Of a stretch of DNA of 64,000 nucleotides, positions 37,951 through 46,363 are shown piece by piece (the stretch's first letter is position 1; every line of letters starts with the position of its first letter). The notes under the pieces were generated by a model. It worked only from the letters and a program-made list of their open reading frames with translations. It made no database searches and had not been told where the DNA came from. A program made the translations under genes and the position numbers. The stretch comes from Actinoplanes teichomyceticus ATCC 31121 (lineage in GTDB: Bacteria; Actinomycetota; Actinomycetes; Mycobacteriales; Micromonosporaceae). Location: positions 6,354,501 through 6,418,500 of the forward strand of contig NZ_CP023865.1 in NCBI RefSeq assembly GCF_003711105.1, read 5' to 3'.

Positions 37951-39981
37951 TCAGCCGGTTGCCGGGGTCGGCTGCGGGCCGCACAGCGAGCGGATCGCGC
38001 CCAGCAGCGTCGAACGGGTGAACGGCTTCTCCAGCAGCATGCTGTTCTCGTCCAGATGCAGCTGCGGGCCCAGCGACGCCGCGGTGTACCCGGACATGTA
38101 GAGCACCGGCAGGTCCGGCTGGTGGGTGCGCAGCGCACCGGCCAGTTCCGGACCGGTCATCGTCGGCATCACCACATCGGTGATCAGCAGGTCCGGGCGT
38201 GCGCCGGAGGCCACCTGGGTGACCGCGGTCAGCGCGTCGGTGGCCACGCTGATCTCGTACCCGGCCGGGGCGATCAGCCGCTGCACCAGCTGCGCGACGT
38301 CCGGCTGGTCCTCCACGATCAGCACCCGGCCGATCACCGCCTGCTTCTCCCGGCGCTCCCCGGTCGGCTGCGGGCGTTCCTCGGCGGCCGGCAGGTAGAT
38401 GTGCACGGTGGTGCCGATCCGCGGCTTCGACTCCAGCTCGATGTACCCGCCCAGGTTCTGCACGATCCCGGCGGTGGTGGCCAGGCCCAGCCCGGCCGCG
38501 GTGGGACGGGTGGTGAAGAACGGCTCCAGGGCCCGCCGGCGGACCTCGTCGTCCATTCCGGTGCCGGTGTCGGTGACCACCAGGTGCACCAGCTTTCCGG
38601 TGGGCGCGCCCTCGGCCAGCTGCCCCGGCTCCACCACCTCGTTGGTCGCCGCCACCCGGACCATGCCGCCGTGCAGCATCGCGTCCCGGGCGTTCGCGGC
38701 CAGGTTCACCAGCGCCTGCTCCAGCGGGCCGCGCTCGGCCTTGACCGGCCAGACGTCCGGGCCGAACGCGAGGTCCAGCCCGATCCGCTCGCCCAGCGTC
38801 CGGCTGAACAGCGACTGCACGTCGGTGAGCAGGTCCGGGATCGGGATCACCTCGGGCCGGTTGCCCTCGCTGCGGCCGAACGCGAGCAGCTGGTGGGTGA
38901 GCGTCCGCCCGGTCGACACCGCGTCCAGGATGTCCTTGGCGAGCTGGTGCGTCGACGAGCCCTCCTCGGACTGGCTCAGGATCATGTCGGCCGAGCCGGC
39001 CACCACGGTCATCAGGTTGTTGAAGTCGTGCGACAGCCCGCCGATCAGCTGGCCCAGGCTGTCCAGCCGGCGCAGGTGGTCCAGCTGCCGCTTGAGTCCG
39101 CGGGCGTCGATGTGGTCGGTGGTGTCGGTGACCATGCACAGCACGCCGCCGAAGTCGCCGTGATCGTCACGGACCGGCATCATGCTCATCCGCACGCTGC
39201 GGCGCGAGCCGTCGGCGCGCATCAGCCGGGTGGCGCCGACCGTGGACCGGCCCTGCTTGCACTCGGCGATCCGGCGGTCCAGCTCCTTCTGGCCCTGGTT
39301 GTCCAGGAAGCCGCGCAGCGACACCCCGATCAGCTCCCGGCGCGGCATGCCCAGGACCACGCCGATCGGCTCGTTGGCGTACGTCGCCACGCCCTCCGGG
39401 TCCAGCTGCAGCACCCCCTCCGGGATGGTCTCCAGCACCCGGCGGTACCGCTCCTCGGAGGCGCGCAGCCGTTCCAGCGCGCGGGCGCTGGACACCGCGA
39501 GCGACAACTCGCCGGCGATGTCCCGGGCCAGCTCCACCTCGGGCGTGGAGTAGAAGGCGTTCGGCGTGTGCCGGGTCAGCAGCAGATAACCGGCGTACGT
39601 GTTGTCCACGATCACCGGGCTGAGCACCGCGGCGGTGATCTGGTGCTCCGGCGCCGCCAGGGCCGCGGCCGAGTCGCCGGCCAGCACGATCGGGCGGCGG
39701 CTGGCGGCCAGCGTGGTCGAGTACTCGTCGTCCGGGGTCTGGCCGGCCCGGTCCAGCGCCCGGGCCAGCGGGGCGGAGCGAGCGTCCTCCAGGTGGTGGT
39801 ACGCGATCTGTTCGTACCGGCCGTCGTCACGCAGCAGCTGCACGCCGGCGCCGTCCCCGATCATGTCGGCGGCGGCACGTGCCGCCGTTGATCGCACCTC
39901 GGCCGGATCCTCGGCGGCGCGGCTGAGCGCGAGAGCGAGGTCGGCGAGCGCGTACCGCAGGGGGTAAGCCATGACACCCAT
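37951..39981 (-). CDS. Hybrid sensor histidine kinase (GAF-PAS-HisKA-ATPase-REC)
   Basis: 676 residues. A GAF-like domain (about 20-165) and a PAS domain (RYRRVLETIPEGVLQLDPEG, about 175-300) are followed by HisKA with the phospho-His in GGLSHDFNNLMTVVAG. The HATPase has N-box NLAANARDAML, G1 DTGTGMDDE and G2 AGLGLATTAGIVQ. A C-terminal receiver has its phospho-Asp in LLITDVVMPTMTG. SHDFNNLMTV is typical of cytoplasmic hybrid kinases. No membrane segment is present. Alternative starts are a GTG at 39987 and an ATG at 39972; none has a good ribosome site. It lies downstream of the PRPP synthase gene but 100 bp away. Confidence 0.92.
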   Translation of the reverse strand: MGVMAYPLRYALADLALALSRAAEDPAEVRSTAARAAADMIGDGAGVQLLRDDGRYEQIAYHHLEDARSAPLARALDRAGQTPDDEYSTTLAASRRPIVLAGDSAAALAAPEHQITAAVLSPVIVDNTYAGYLLLTRHTPNAFYSTPEVELARDIAGELSLAVSSARALERLRASEERYRRVLETIPEGVLQLDPEGVATYANEPIGVVLGMPRRELIGVSLRGFLDNQGQKELDRRIAECKQGRSTVGATRLMRADGSRRSVRMSMMPVRDDHGDFGGVLCMVTDTTDHIDARGLKRQLDHLRRLDSLGQLIGGLSHDFNNLMTVVAGSADMILSQSEEGSSTHQLAKDILDAVSTGRTLTHQLLAFGRSEGNRPEVIPIPDLLTDVQSLFSRTLGERIGLDLAFGPDVWPVKAERGPLEQALVNLAANARDAMLHGGMVRVAATNEVVEPGQLAEGAPTGKLVHLVVTDTGTGMDDEVRRRALEPFFTTRPTAAGLGLATTAGIVQNLGGYIELESKPRIGTTVHIYLPAAEERPQPTGERREKQAVIGRVLIVEDQPDVAQLVQRLIAPAGYEISVATDALTAVTQVASGARPDLLITDVVMPTMTGPELAGALRTHQPDLPVLYMSGYTAASLGPQLHLDENSMLLEKPFTRSTLLGAIRSLCGPQPTPATG

Positions 39982-40084
39982 GTGCACATTTTTCGCGTTA
40001 TGGAACGTGCGCGAGGGGTGTTCAGCGGAATCCGGCCCGGTTGTTCGCCACCGGACCGGATTCCCCTCGGGTTTTCGGCTGTTT

Positions 40085-41029
40085 TCAGGCGAACAGGGCG
40101 CTGACCGACTCGCCGTTGTGTATCCGGCGCATCGCCTCGGCCAGCGCCGGTGCCACCGACAGCACGGTCAGCTTCTCGTGCCGCTTGGCCGGCGGGATCG
40201 GCACCGTGTTCGTGCAGACGATCTCCTCGACCTCCTTCTCCGCGGCCAGCCGCTGCACCGCGTCGTTGGTGAGCAGGCCGTGCGTGCAGGCCACCCGGAC
40301 GCTGCGGACGTTGCGCTCGCGCAGCCGGGCGAGCAGCTCGAACACCGTGCTGCCCTTGGCGATCTCGTCGTCCAGCACGATCACGTCCCGGTCGGCGACG
40401 TCCCCGATGACCGAGCTGATCACCACCTTGTCGTCGGCGAACCGCTGCTTGGCGCCGGCCGCGACGTCGATGTCCAGCAGCCGGGCGAACGCGGCGGCCT
40501 CCTTGGCGTTGCCCAGGTCCGGGGAGACCACCACGGTGTTGCTCAGGTCGTAGCGGCGGAAGTGGTGGGCCAGCTCGCGCAGCGCGTGCAGGTGGTCCAC
40601 CGGGATGCTGAAGAAACCGTGCACCTGCGGGGAGTGCAGGGTCATCGCCAGCACCCGGTCGGCGCCGGCGGTGGTCAACAGATCGGCGACCAGGCGGCCG
40701 CCGATCGAGATGCGGGGCGCGTCCTTCTTGTCGGAACGGGCGTACGCGTAGTGCGGCAGGACCACGGTGATCCGGCCGGCCGACGCGCCACGGGCGGCGT
40801 CGAGCATGAAGAGCAACTCGGCGAGATGCTCCTGGGTCGGGGGCACCAGCGGCTGGATCAGGAACACGTCGCGTTCCCGGCAGTTGCCCTCCAGCTGCAC
40901 CTCGATGCAGTCGTTGGCGAACCGGGAGATCCGGGTGGGCGAGAGCGGAACGGCGAGCTGCTCGCAGATCTCCGCGGCGAGCTCAGGATGGGCGGATCCG
41001 GTGAAAACGGCGATGTCACGCACGGGCAC
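40085..41029 (-). CDS. Ribose-phosphate pyrophosphokinase paralogue
   Basis: 314 residues from a GTG at 41029. It makes PRPP from ribose 5-phosphate and ATP. Family blocks are RFANDCIEVQLEGNCRERDVFLIQ (in classical Prs RFxDGE; here NDCIE), LPHYAYARSDKKDAPRISI with catalytic residues, VVVSPDLGNAKEAAAFA and the PRPP loop VIVLDDEIAKGST (normally VDDxxxTGGT). These changes mark it as the divergent actinobacterial class; housekeeping Prs is probably encoded elsewhere. The start codon has no clear ribosome site. It is a monocistronic gene in this window. Confidence 0.88.
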   Translation of the reverse strand: MPVRDIAVFTGSAHPELAAEICEQLAVPLSPTRISRFANDCIEVQLEGNCRERDVFLIQPLVPPTQEHLAELLFMLDAARGASAGRITVVLPHYAYARSDKKDAPRISIGGRLVADLLTTAGADRVLAMTLHSPQVHGFFSIPVDHLHALRELAHHFRRYDLSNTVVVSPDLGNAKEAAAFARLLDIDVAAGAKQRFADDKVVISSVIGDVADRDVIVLDDEIAKGSTVFELLARLRERNVRSVRVACTHGLLTNDAVQRLAAEKEVEEIVCTNTVPIPPAKRHEKLTVLSVAPALAEAMRRIHNGESVSALFA

Positions 41030-41101
41030 TCATGGTAGGAGGCGGCCGTACCGGGTCGTCAGGACGGTCCGGCACGGCCGGCGCGCGCGTCGGCGACGCC
41101 C

Positions 41102-42118
41102 CTACAGCCAGCCACGTCTCTTCAGGTAGAGGTAGAGCGCGCCGGCGGAGAGCACGAGCAGCGCCAGGCTCTGCACGAACCCCCAGGTCCGCTCGTAGCC
41201 GGGATAGGGCACGTTCTGCCCGAAATAACCGGTCAGCGCGGTCGGCACCGCGATCACCGCGGCCCACGCGGCGAGTTTGCGGGTGATGTCGTTGAGGATG
41301 TTGCTCTGCTCGTTGAGATCGGCGTCGAGCAGTTCGGTGATCCGGGTGAGGGAGTGCTCGATCGATTCCAGCGCGCGCTCCGCGTGGTCCTCGACGTCCC
41401 GGTAGTACGGCCGCAACTGGTCGTCGACCAGCTCGCCGCCGGTGCGGCTCACCTCGGCCACCACGTCCTGCATCGGCGCGACCGCCCGGCGCAGCACGGC
41501 CAGCGCGCGGCGCAGCGCGAACCCGTGCATCCGGACCGGTCGGGGCGCGCCACCCGGACCGAGCATCCGGTCCTCGATCGCGTCCATCGCCTCGTCGACC
41601 GCCCGGGCGGCGGCGTACTGGCTGTCGACGACCACGTCGAAGAGGCCGTACAGCAGGAAGTCGACGCCGGAGGCGGCGGCCAGCCCGGTGTCGCGGTCCC
41701 ACCGGTCGACCAGCTGGTCCACGTCGCCGCGGTGCTTGTGGACGGTGATCAGCGCCCGGTCCGTCACGAATGCGCTGATCTCCACTTTCCGCACCTTCGC
41801 CGTGGCGTCGTCGCCGTCGCCGCTGTCGCCGTCGAAGGAGAGCGCGTAGACGTTCACGAACAGGTGGTCCGGATAACGGTCGAGTTTGGGGCGCTCGTGC
41901 TCGGCGAGCGCGTCCTCCACGGCCAGCGGGTGCAACCCGAACTCGGCGGCGACCGCGGCCAGGTCGGCCGCGGAGGGTTGCAGCAGGTCCAGCCAGGCGA
42001 CCGCGTCCGGGTTGTCGCGCAACCGGCCGGCCAGCTCACCGGCGCCGAAGTCCCGCGCGATCACCCGACCGCCCGAGTAGAGACGCGACTGTACGGGGCA
42101 GGAGATCGCTGCGGTCAC
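41102..42118 (-). CDS. CorA-family magnesium channel-like protein
   Basis: 338 residues. The cytoplasmic alpha/beta domain is followed by a long helical stalk (DDQLRPYYRDVEDHAERALESIEHSL) and two C-terminal membrane helices (LAAWAAVIAVPTALTGYFG and FVQSLALLVLSAGALYLYL), the CorA pore plan. The signature between them reads YFGQNVPYPG; the canonical loop is YGMN, so the Met is replaced by Gln. This variant is seen in some actinobacterial members from memory and could alter ion choice. GTG start. Its gene is divergent from PnuC. Confidence 0.88.
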   Translation of the reverse strand: MTAAISCPVQSRLYSGGRVIARDFGAGELAGRLRDNPDAVAWLDLLQPSAADLAAVAAEFGLHPLAVEDALAEHERPKLDRYPDHLFVNVYALSFDGDSGDGDDATAKVRKVEISAFVTDRALITVHKHRGDVDQLVDRWDRDTGLAAASGVDFLLYGLFDVVVDSQYAAARAVDEAMDAIEDRMLGPGGAPRPVRMHGFALRRALAVLRRAVAPMQDVVAEVSRTGGELVDDQLRPYYRDVEDHAERALESIEHSLTRITELLDADLNEQSNILNDITRKLAAWAAVIAVPTALTGYFGQNVPYPGYERTWGFVQSLALLVLSAGALYLYLKRRGWL

Positions 42119-42165
42119 CGCCTCACTATGCCCGGGCGGAAATCGGGCGGAAACCCGACTCGGCC

Positions 42166-42171
42166 TACGAT
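42166..42171 (+). promoter_or_regulatory. -10 box TACGAT, leaderless promoter of pnuC
   Basis: TACGAT ends 5 bases before the GTG start at 42177, so the transcript is expected to begin at or beside the start codon. A direct repeat GGGCGGAAA (42134-42142 and 42145-42153) lies just upstream where a -35 or activator site would be. Confidence 0.55.
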
Positions 42172-42176
42172 GAACC

Positions 42177-42890
42177 GTGACTTGGCTCGATGACTTGCTG
42201 ACCGCGTTCTACACCGCCAAATGGCAGGTGACCCCGGACCAGGCGATCTACTGGCGGGAGATCGTCGGGAACGCCTTCGGACTGGGCTCGGCGCTGTTCG
42301 GTCTGCGCCGCAGCGCGCTGGCCTGGCCGATCGGGATCGTCGGCAACGTGCTGCTGTTCACCGTCTTCCTCGGCCAGGCGCTCGGCAACGACCAGGGCAC
42401 CCCGCTCTACGGCCAGGCCGCCCGCCAGGTGTTCTTCCTGATCACCAGCCTCTACGGCTGGTGGCGCTGGCGACGCAACCGGTTGGTCGAGCACGGCGCG
42501 GCCGTCGTGCCGCACTGGGCCGGCCACCGGCAACGCCTGATCTTCGTCCCGGCCGCGCTGGTCGCCGTGGTGGCCTGCTTCTTCGTGTTCCGTGCGATCG
42601 GCGCCGGCTTCCCGGTGCCCTGGTGGTACTACCTGGCCGACTCGTGGATCTTCGTGGGGTCGATGCTGGCCACCTACGCGATGGCCCGCGGCTGGGTGGA
42701 GTTCTGGCTCTGCTGGATCGCGGTGGACCTGGTCGGCGTGCCGGAGCTGCTGCACTTCGGCTACTACCCGTCGGCCGTGCTCTACGCCGTCTACGCCGGT
42801 TTCGTGATCTGGGGCTTCGTGGTCTGGCTGCGGATCTCCCGGACCGAGCGGCCGCGGGGCTCCGGCGAGCCGCTGCCGGTGCCGGCCTGA
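42177..42890 (+). CDS. pnuC: Nicotinamide riboside/mononucleotide transporter PnuC
   Basis: 237 residues with about seven membrane helices. PnuC landmarks: WREIVGNAFGLGSALFGLRRSALAWPIGIVGN at the start, SLYGWWRWRR loop, and WWYYLADSWIFVGSMLATYAMARGWVEFW. It takes up nicotinamide riboside for NAD synthesis. The transcript is probably leaderless. The last 100 bp overlap the convergent BenE gene, and no terminator is visible. The NrtR-like site (GAGTARTACTC) is not found in front of it. Confidence 0.92.
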   Translation: MTWLDDLLTAFYTAKWQVTPDQAIYWREIVGNAFGLGSALFGLRRSALAWPIGIVGNVLLFTVFLGQALGNDQGTPLYGQAARQVFFLITSLYGWWRWRRNRLVEHGAAVVPHWAGHRQRLIFVPAALVAVVACFFVFRAIGAGFPVPWWYYLADSWIFVGSMLATYAMARGWVEFWLCWIAVDLVGVPELLHFGYYPSAVLYAVYAGFVIWGFVVWLRISRTERPRGSGEPLPVPA

Positions 42891-44032
42891 CCGCGCAGGA
42901 CCAGGTGCACGCACACGCCGGCCACCAGCCCCCAGAACGCCGAACCGATGTGCGCGACGGTCATCCCGGACGCGGTCGCGGCCAGGGTGACCAGCGCGCC
43001 CTCCCGGGCCGGCCGGTCGTCCAGGGCGCCGGCCAGGCTGCCCAGCAGCGCGCCGAGCAGGGCCACCCCGCAGACCGCGGCGACCAGTGGCCGCGGTAAC
43101 GCGGTGAAGAAGCCGACCAGCCCGGTGCCGAGGAATCCGCAGATCAGGTAGAAGACGCCGCAGGCCGCCCCGGCGACGTAGCGCAGCCGCGGGTTGGGGT
43201 GGGCCTGCTCGCCGGTGCAGATCGCCGCGGTGATCGCCGCCAGGTTGATCCCGTGGCTGCCGAACGGGGCGAGCAGCACCGAGGCCAGGCCGGTGCCGGT
43301 GAGCAGCAGGCGGTCGTCCGGCCGGTAGCCGCTGCCGCGCAGCACCGCCAGGCCGGGCGCGTTCTGCGAGGCCATGGTCACGATCAGCAGGGGCAGGCCG
43401 ATGCTGGCCAGCGCCGACGGGTTGACCGTCGGCACGGTCAGGTGCGGCAGCGCGACCGCCGGCCGGACCCCGCCCAGATGCAGGTCGTGCCCGAGGGCGG
43501 CGACCGCGGTCCCGGCGCCGAGGGCCAGCAGCACCGCGTAGTTCGGCAGCAGCCGCCGGCCCAGGAAGTACCCGGCCAGCACGGTGAGCACGATCGCCGG
43601 CGCCCCGGGCAGCTGCCGGAACGCGTCCAGCGCGAACGGCAGCAGGATCCCGGCCAGCATCGCCGAGATGATGCCCTGCGGGACCCGGGACAGGATCCGG
43701 CCGAACAGGCCGGAGAAGCCGAGGACGGTCATCCCGAGCGCGGCGAACAGGAACGCGCCGACCGCGTCGGCGTACCGGTACGCGCCGAGCGAGCCGACCA
43801 GCAGCGCGGCGCCGGGCGTGGACCACGCGGTGATCACCGGCATCCTGGTGAGCAGGCTCAGCACCAGGCAGGTCAGGCCGCTGCCGACCGCGATCGCCCA
43901 GACCCACGAGGTGGTCTGCGCCTCGCTCAGGTGTGCGGCCGAGGCGGCGGTGAGCACCACCACGAACGGGCCGGAGAACGAGACCAGCACCGCGACGAGG
44001 CCGGCCACCAGGGCACTCACCGGAATTCTCAC
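42791..44032 (-). CDS. benE: BenE-family benzoate/H+ symporter
   Basis: 413 residues with about 11-12 membrane helices. The family start (SALVAGLVAVLVSFSGPFVVVLTAASAAHLS) is followed by WVWAIAVGSGLTCLVLSLLTRMPVITAWSTPGAALL, with NNN-like loops LPNYAVLLALG and the segment FGSHGINLAAITAAICTGEQAHPN typical of BenE. The C-terminal 30 residues are polar and extend the protein over the last 100 bp of pnuC. GTG start without a ribosome site. No aromatic catabolism genes are near, so its substrate is uncertain. Confidence 0.9.
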   Translation of the reverse strand: MRIPVSALVAGLVAVLVSFSGPFVVVLTAASAAHLSEAQTTSWVWAIAVGSGLTCLVLSLLTRMPVITAWSTPGAALLVGSLGAYRYADAVGAFLFAALGMTVLGFSGLFGRILSRVPQGIISAMLAGILLPFALDAFRQLPGAPAIVLTVLAGYFLGRRLLPNYAVLLALGAGTAVAALGHDLHLGGVRPAVALPHLTVPTVNPSALASIGLPLLIVTMASQNAPGLAVLRGSGYRPDDRLLLTGTGLASVLLAPFGSHGINLAAITAAICTGEQAHPNPRLRYVAGAACGVFYLICGFLGTGLVGFFTALPRPLVAAVCGVALLGALLGSLAGALDDRPAREGALVTLAATASGMTVAHIGSAFWGLVAGVCVHLVLRGQAGTGSGSPEPRGRSVREIRSQTTKPQITKPA

Positions 44033-44076
44033 CGGAGGAGTCGAACACGCGGGTCCGGCTCCTCCGGGGGCGGGCG

Positions 44077-45513
44077 TCAGACCGTCTCAAGAACAGGGAT
44101 CGGGGACACCGCGCGGTCCGGGGTGCGCCGCCGGCGCAGCATCCAGAGGCTCACCGGGATCCCGGCCGCGACCAGCAGCGCCGCCACGATCAGGGAGAAT
44201 TGGTAGCCGGCGAGGAAGCGGTGCAGCTGCGCCCCGGCGGCGGCGCCGGCCCGGTTGCTCAGGATGGCGCCCAGCACGGTGACCCCGAGCAGGCCGAACA
44301 CCTCACGGGAGACGTTCAGCATGCCGGAGGCGATGCCGGCCCGCTCGGGTGGGAGGGCGCCGACCACCACGTTGCTGAGCGGGATGAGCAGGCCGCCGCC
44401 GACGCCGTAGAGCGCGAACCAGGGCAGCAGGTCGAGGTAGGTGGTGCCCTCGCCGTACCCGGCGATGCCGCCGATCGCCGCGGCCATCGTCGCGAGGCCG
44501 AAGGCGGTCACCCGGGCGACGCCGAAGCGGGTCTCCAGGCGTGGCGCGAGGATGGCGCCGACCGCGGTGATCAGGGCCAGCGGGATGAACCCGGCGCCCG
44601 CCTCGGTGGGCGAGAAGCCGAGCACGTTCTGCAGGTAGATGGCCATGTAGAAGTAGATGCCGAAGACTCCGAACGCCCACAGGCCCGTGGCCAGCAGTCC
44701 GCCGGTGAACATCCGCAGCCGGAAGAACGACAGGTTCACCATCGAGTCGGCGGACCGGCTCTGCTGGATGACGAACGCCAGCGCGGCCACCGCCGCGACC
44801 GCGAAGGAGCCCAGGATCAGGCCGGAGGTCCAGCCCTCGGCGTCCCCCTCGATCAGGGCGTAGGTCAGGGCGAACAGCGAGAGCGAGGACGCGGCCACGC
44901 CGAGCGGGTCGAGGCGCCGCCAGGCGCCGGGGGCCCGGACCGCCACGGCGCGCCCGGCCGGCATGCTGATCATCGAGAGGGCCACGGTCGCCACGCCGAT
45001 CGGCAGGTTGATCAGGAAGATCCAGCCCCAGGAGGCGTGCTCGCTGAGCAGGCCGCCGGTGAACGGGCCGACGGCCAGCGCGAGCGCCCCGACCGCGCCC
45101 CAGATCCCGATCGCGGTGCCGCGCTCCTTCGGGTCCGGGAACAGCTCCTGCAGCAGCGCCAGCGCCGCCGGGGACAGCAGCGCCGCGCCGACACCCTGTA
45201 CGGCCCGGGCGCCGATCAGCAGTTCCTGGCTGCCGGCCAGGCCGGCGGCGACCGACGCCGCGGTGAAGACGACCAGGCCGGCGAGGAACGCCGTCCGGTG
45301 CCCCAGGACGTCGGCGACCCGGCCGCCGGCCAGCAGCAGGCCGGCGAAGACCAGGATGTACGCGCTGGTGATCCACTCCAGCCCGGAGATGCTCAGGTGC
45401 AGCTCCCGCTGGATCGACGGCAACGCCACGTTGACCACGTTGTTGTCGAGGTACGTCATGAAGGTTCCGAGCGCCACCGCGACCAGCGCCCACCACCGAC
45501 GGTTCCTGTCCAT
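44077..45513 (-). CDS. MFS multidrug efflux pump (DHA2 type)
   Basis: 478 residues with 14 membrane helices. WWALVAVALGTFMTYLDNNVVNVALPSIQREL is the DHA2 start. Motif A-like is GRVADVLGHRTAFLAGL, and motif C region AGLAGSQELLIGARAVQGVGAALLSPAALALL. It pumps drugs out with proton exchange. GGGGAG upstream of the ATG. The promoter region shared with the TetR gene holds two abutting palindromic operators, so it is almost certainly repressed by that TetR. Confidence 0.92.
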   Translation of the reverse strand: MDRNRRWWALVAVALGTFMTYLDNNVVNVALPSIQRELHLSISGLEWITSAYILVFAGLLLAGGRVADVLGHRTAFLAGLVVFTAASVAAGLAGSQELLIGARAVQGVGAALLSPAALALLQELFPDPKERGTAIGIWGAVGALALAVGPFTGGLLSEHASWGWIFLINLPIGVATVALSMISMPAGRAVAVRAPGAWRRLDPLGVAASSLSLFALTYALIEGDAEGWTSGLILGSFAVAAVAALAFVIQQSRSADSMVNLSFFRLRMFTGGLLATGLWAFGVFGIYFYMAIYLQNVLGFSPTEAGAGFIPLALITAVGAILAPRLETRFGVARVTAFGLATMAAAIGGIAGYGEGTTYLDLLPWFALYGVGGGLLIPLSNVVVGALPPERAGIASGMLNVSREVFGLLGVTVLGAILSNRAGAAAGAQLHRFLAGYQFSLIVAALLVAAGIPVSLWMLRRRRTPDRAVSPIPVLETV

Positions 45514-45536
45514 CCCACTCCCCTATACGAAGTACT

Positions 45537-45562
45537 TGTACGACGTACATGTACCCCGTACA
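45537..45562. promoter_or_regulatory. Two abutting TetR-type operators
   Basis: TGTACGACGTACA (45537-45549) and TGTACCCCGTACA (45550-45562): two 13-bp dyads TGTAC-N3-GTACA placed end to end, sharing an inner GTACATGTAC. They sit between the MFS start (45513) and the TetR start (45591). Confidence 0.8.
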
Positions 45563-45578
45563 TGAGACCTGTACGTTG

Positions 45579-45584
45579 TATGGT
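45579..45584 (+). promoter_or_regulatory. -10 box TATGGT, leaderless promoter of the TetR gene
   Basis: TATGGT is followed by six bases and then the GTG at 45591, again pointing to a leaderless transcript, with the operators covering the -35 region. Confidence 0.55.
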
Positions 45585-45590
45585 TGTCAA

Positions 45591-46256
45591 GTGACCCCGG
45601 CAGAACGACTCAGCAAGGCGACCGTCGCCGAACGCGCCCTGCGCCTCGGCGACGAGGAGGGCCTGGACGCCATCACCATCCGCCGTCTGGCCAAGGAGCT
45701 CGGGGTCACCCCGATGGCGCTGTACTGGCATTTCAAGAACAAGGACGAGCTGCTGCTCGGCGTCGTCGACCACGTGCTGCGCGACGTGCGGGCCAGCCGC
45801 AGCGCCGGCGATCCGTGGCAGCGGCAGCTGCGCGCGATAGTCGAGGCCATGATCGGCGTCATGCGCGCCCACCCGTGCCTGCCCGACCTGCTGCACGCGT
45901 GCGACAAGACCCGCACGGAGAGCTTCACCCGGGCCACCAACGACACCCTCGTCCTGCTGGCCGACGCCGGATTCGACGTCGAGGAGTCGTACTGGATCGC
46001 GACGTACCTGCTGAGCGGCGCGATGGGCCTGGTCGCCGGGCAGCCGGACCGGCCGGCCGGCGTGCCGGCCGAGGCGGCCGACGAGTGGCGCCGGCAGCGG
46101 CGCGTGCAGCTGGAGTGCCTGCCCGCCGACCGGTTCCCCATGATGATCCAGTTTGCGAAGACCTATCGGCACGCGCCCGACCTGGAGCGCTACTTCACCT
46201 TCGGCATCGACCTGCTGATGTCCGGGGTGGCGGCGATGGCGGCCGGCCGCCGCTGA
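45591..46256 (+). CDS. TetR-family repressor of the MFS pump
   Basis: 221 residues from the GTG at 45591. The N-terminal TetR helix-turn-helix (AERALRLGDEEGLDAITIRRLAKELGVTPMALYWHFKNKDELL) matches the family, and the C-terminal helices (YLLSGAMGLVAGQP; FTFGIDLLMSGVAAM) are of the TetR_C_1/actinobacterial type. It is divergent from the MFS pump, with two abutting dyads between them as likely targets. An upstream in-frame ATG (45549) would overlap the operators and is less likely. Confidence 0.9.
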   Translation: MTPAERLSKATVAERALRLGDEEGLDAITIRRLAKELGVTPMALYWHFKNKDELLLGVVDHVLRDVRASRSAGDPWQRQLRAIVEAMIGVMRAHPCLPDLLHACDKTRTESFTRATNDTLVLLADAGFDVEESYWIATYLLSGAMGLVAGQPDRPAGVPAEAADEWRRQRRVQLECLPADRFPMMIQFAKTYRHAPDLERYFTFGIDLLMSGVAAMAAGRR

Positions 46257-46363
46257 TCCACCCGTCCCTGCTCACCATCCGGGACGATCCCGCGGTAACC
46301 GGTGGTCAATCCCGCACCGTGCTGGCATCGTTCCCCGGGTACGCCGGAGTTGAGGAGGGTCCG

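Noticed and set aside
45584..46363. Upstream extension of the aminotransferase
   Set aside because: It reads the TetR gene out of frame; the ATG at 46364 has a strong GAGGAGGG site and family-like N-terminus.
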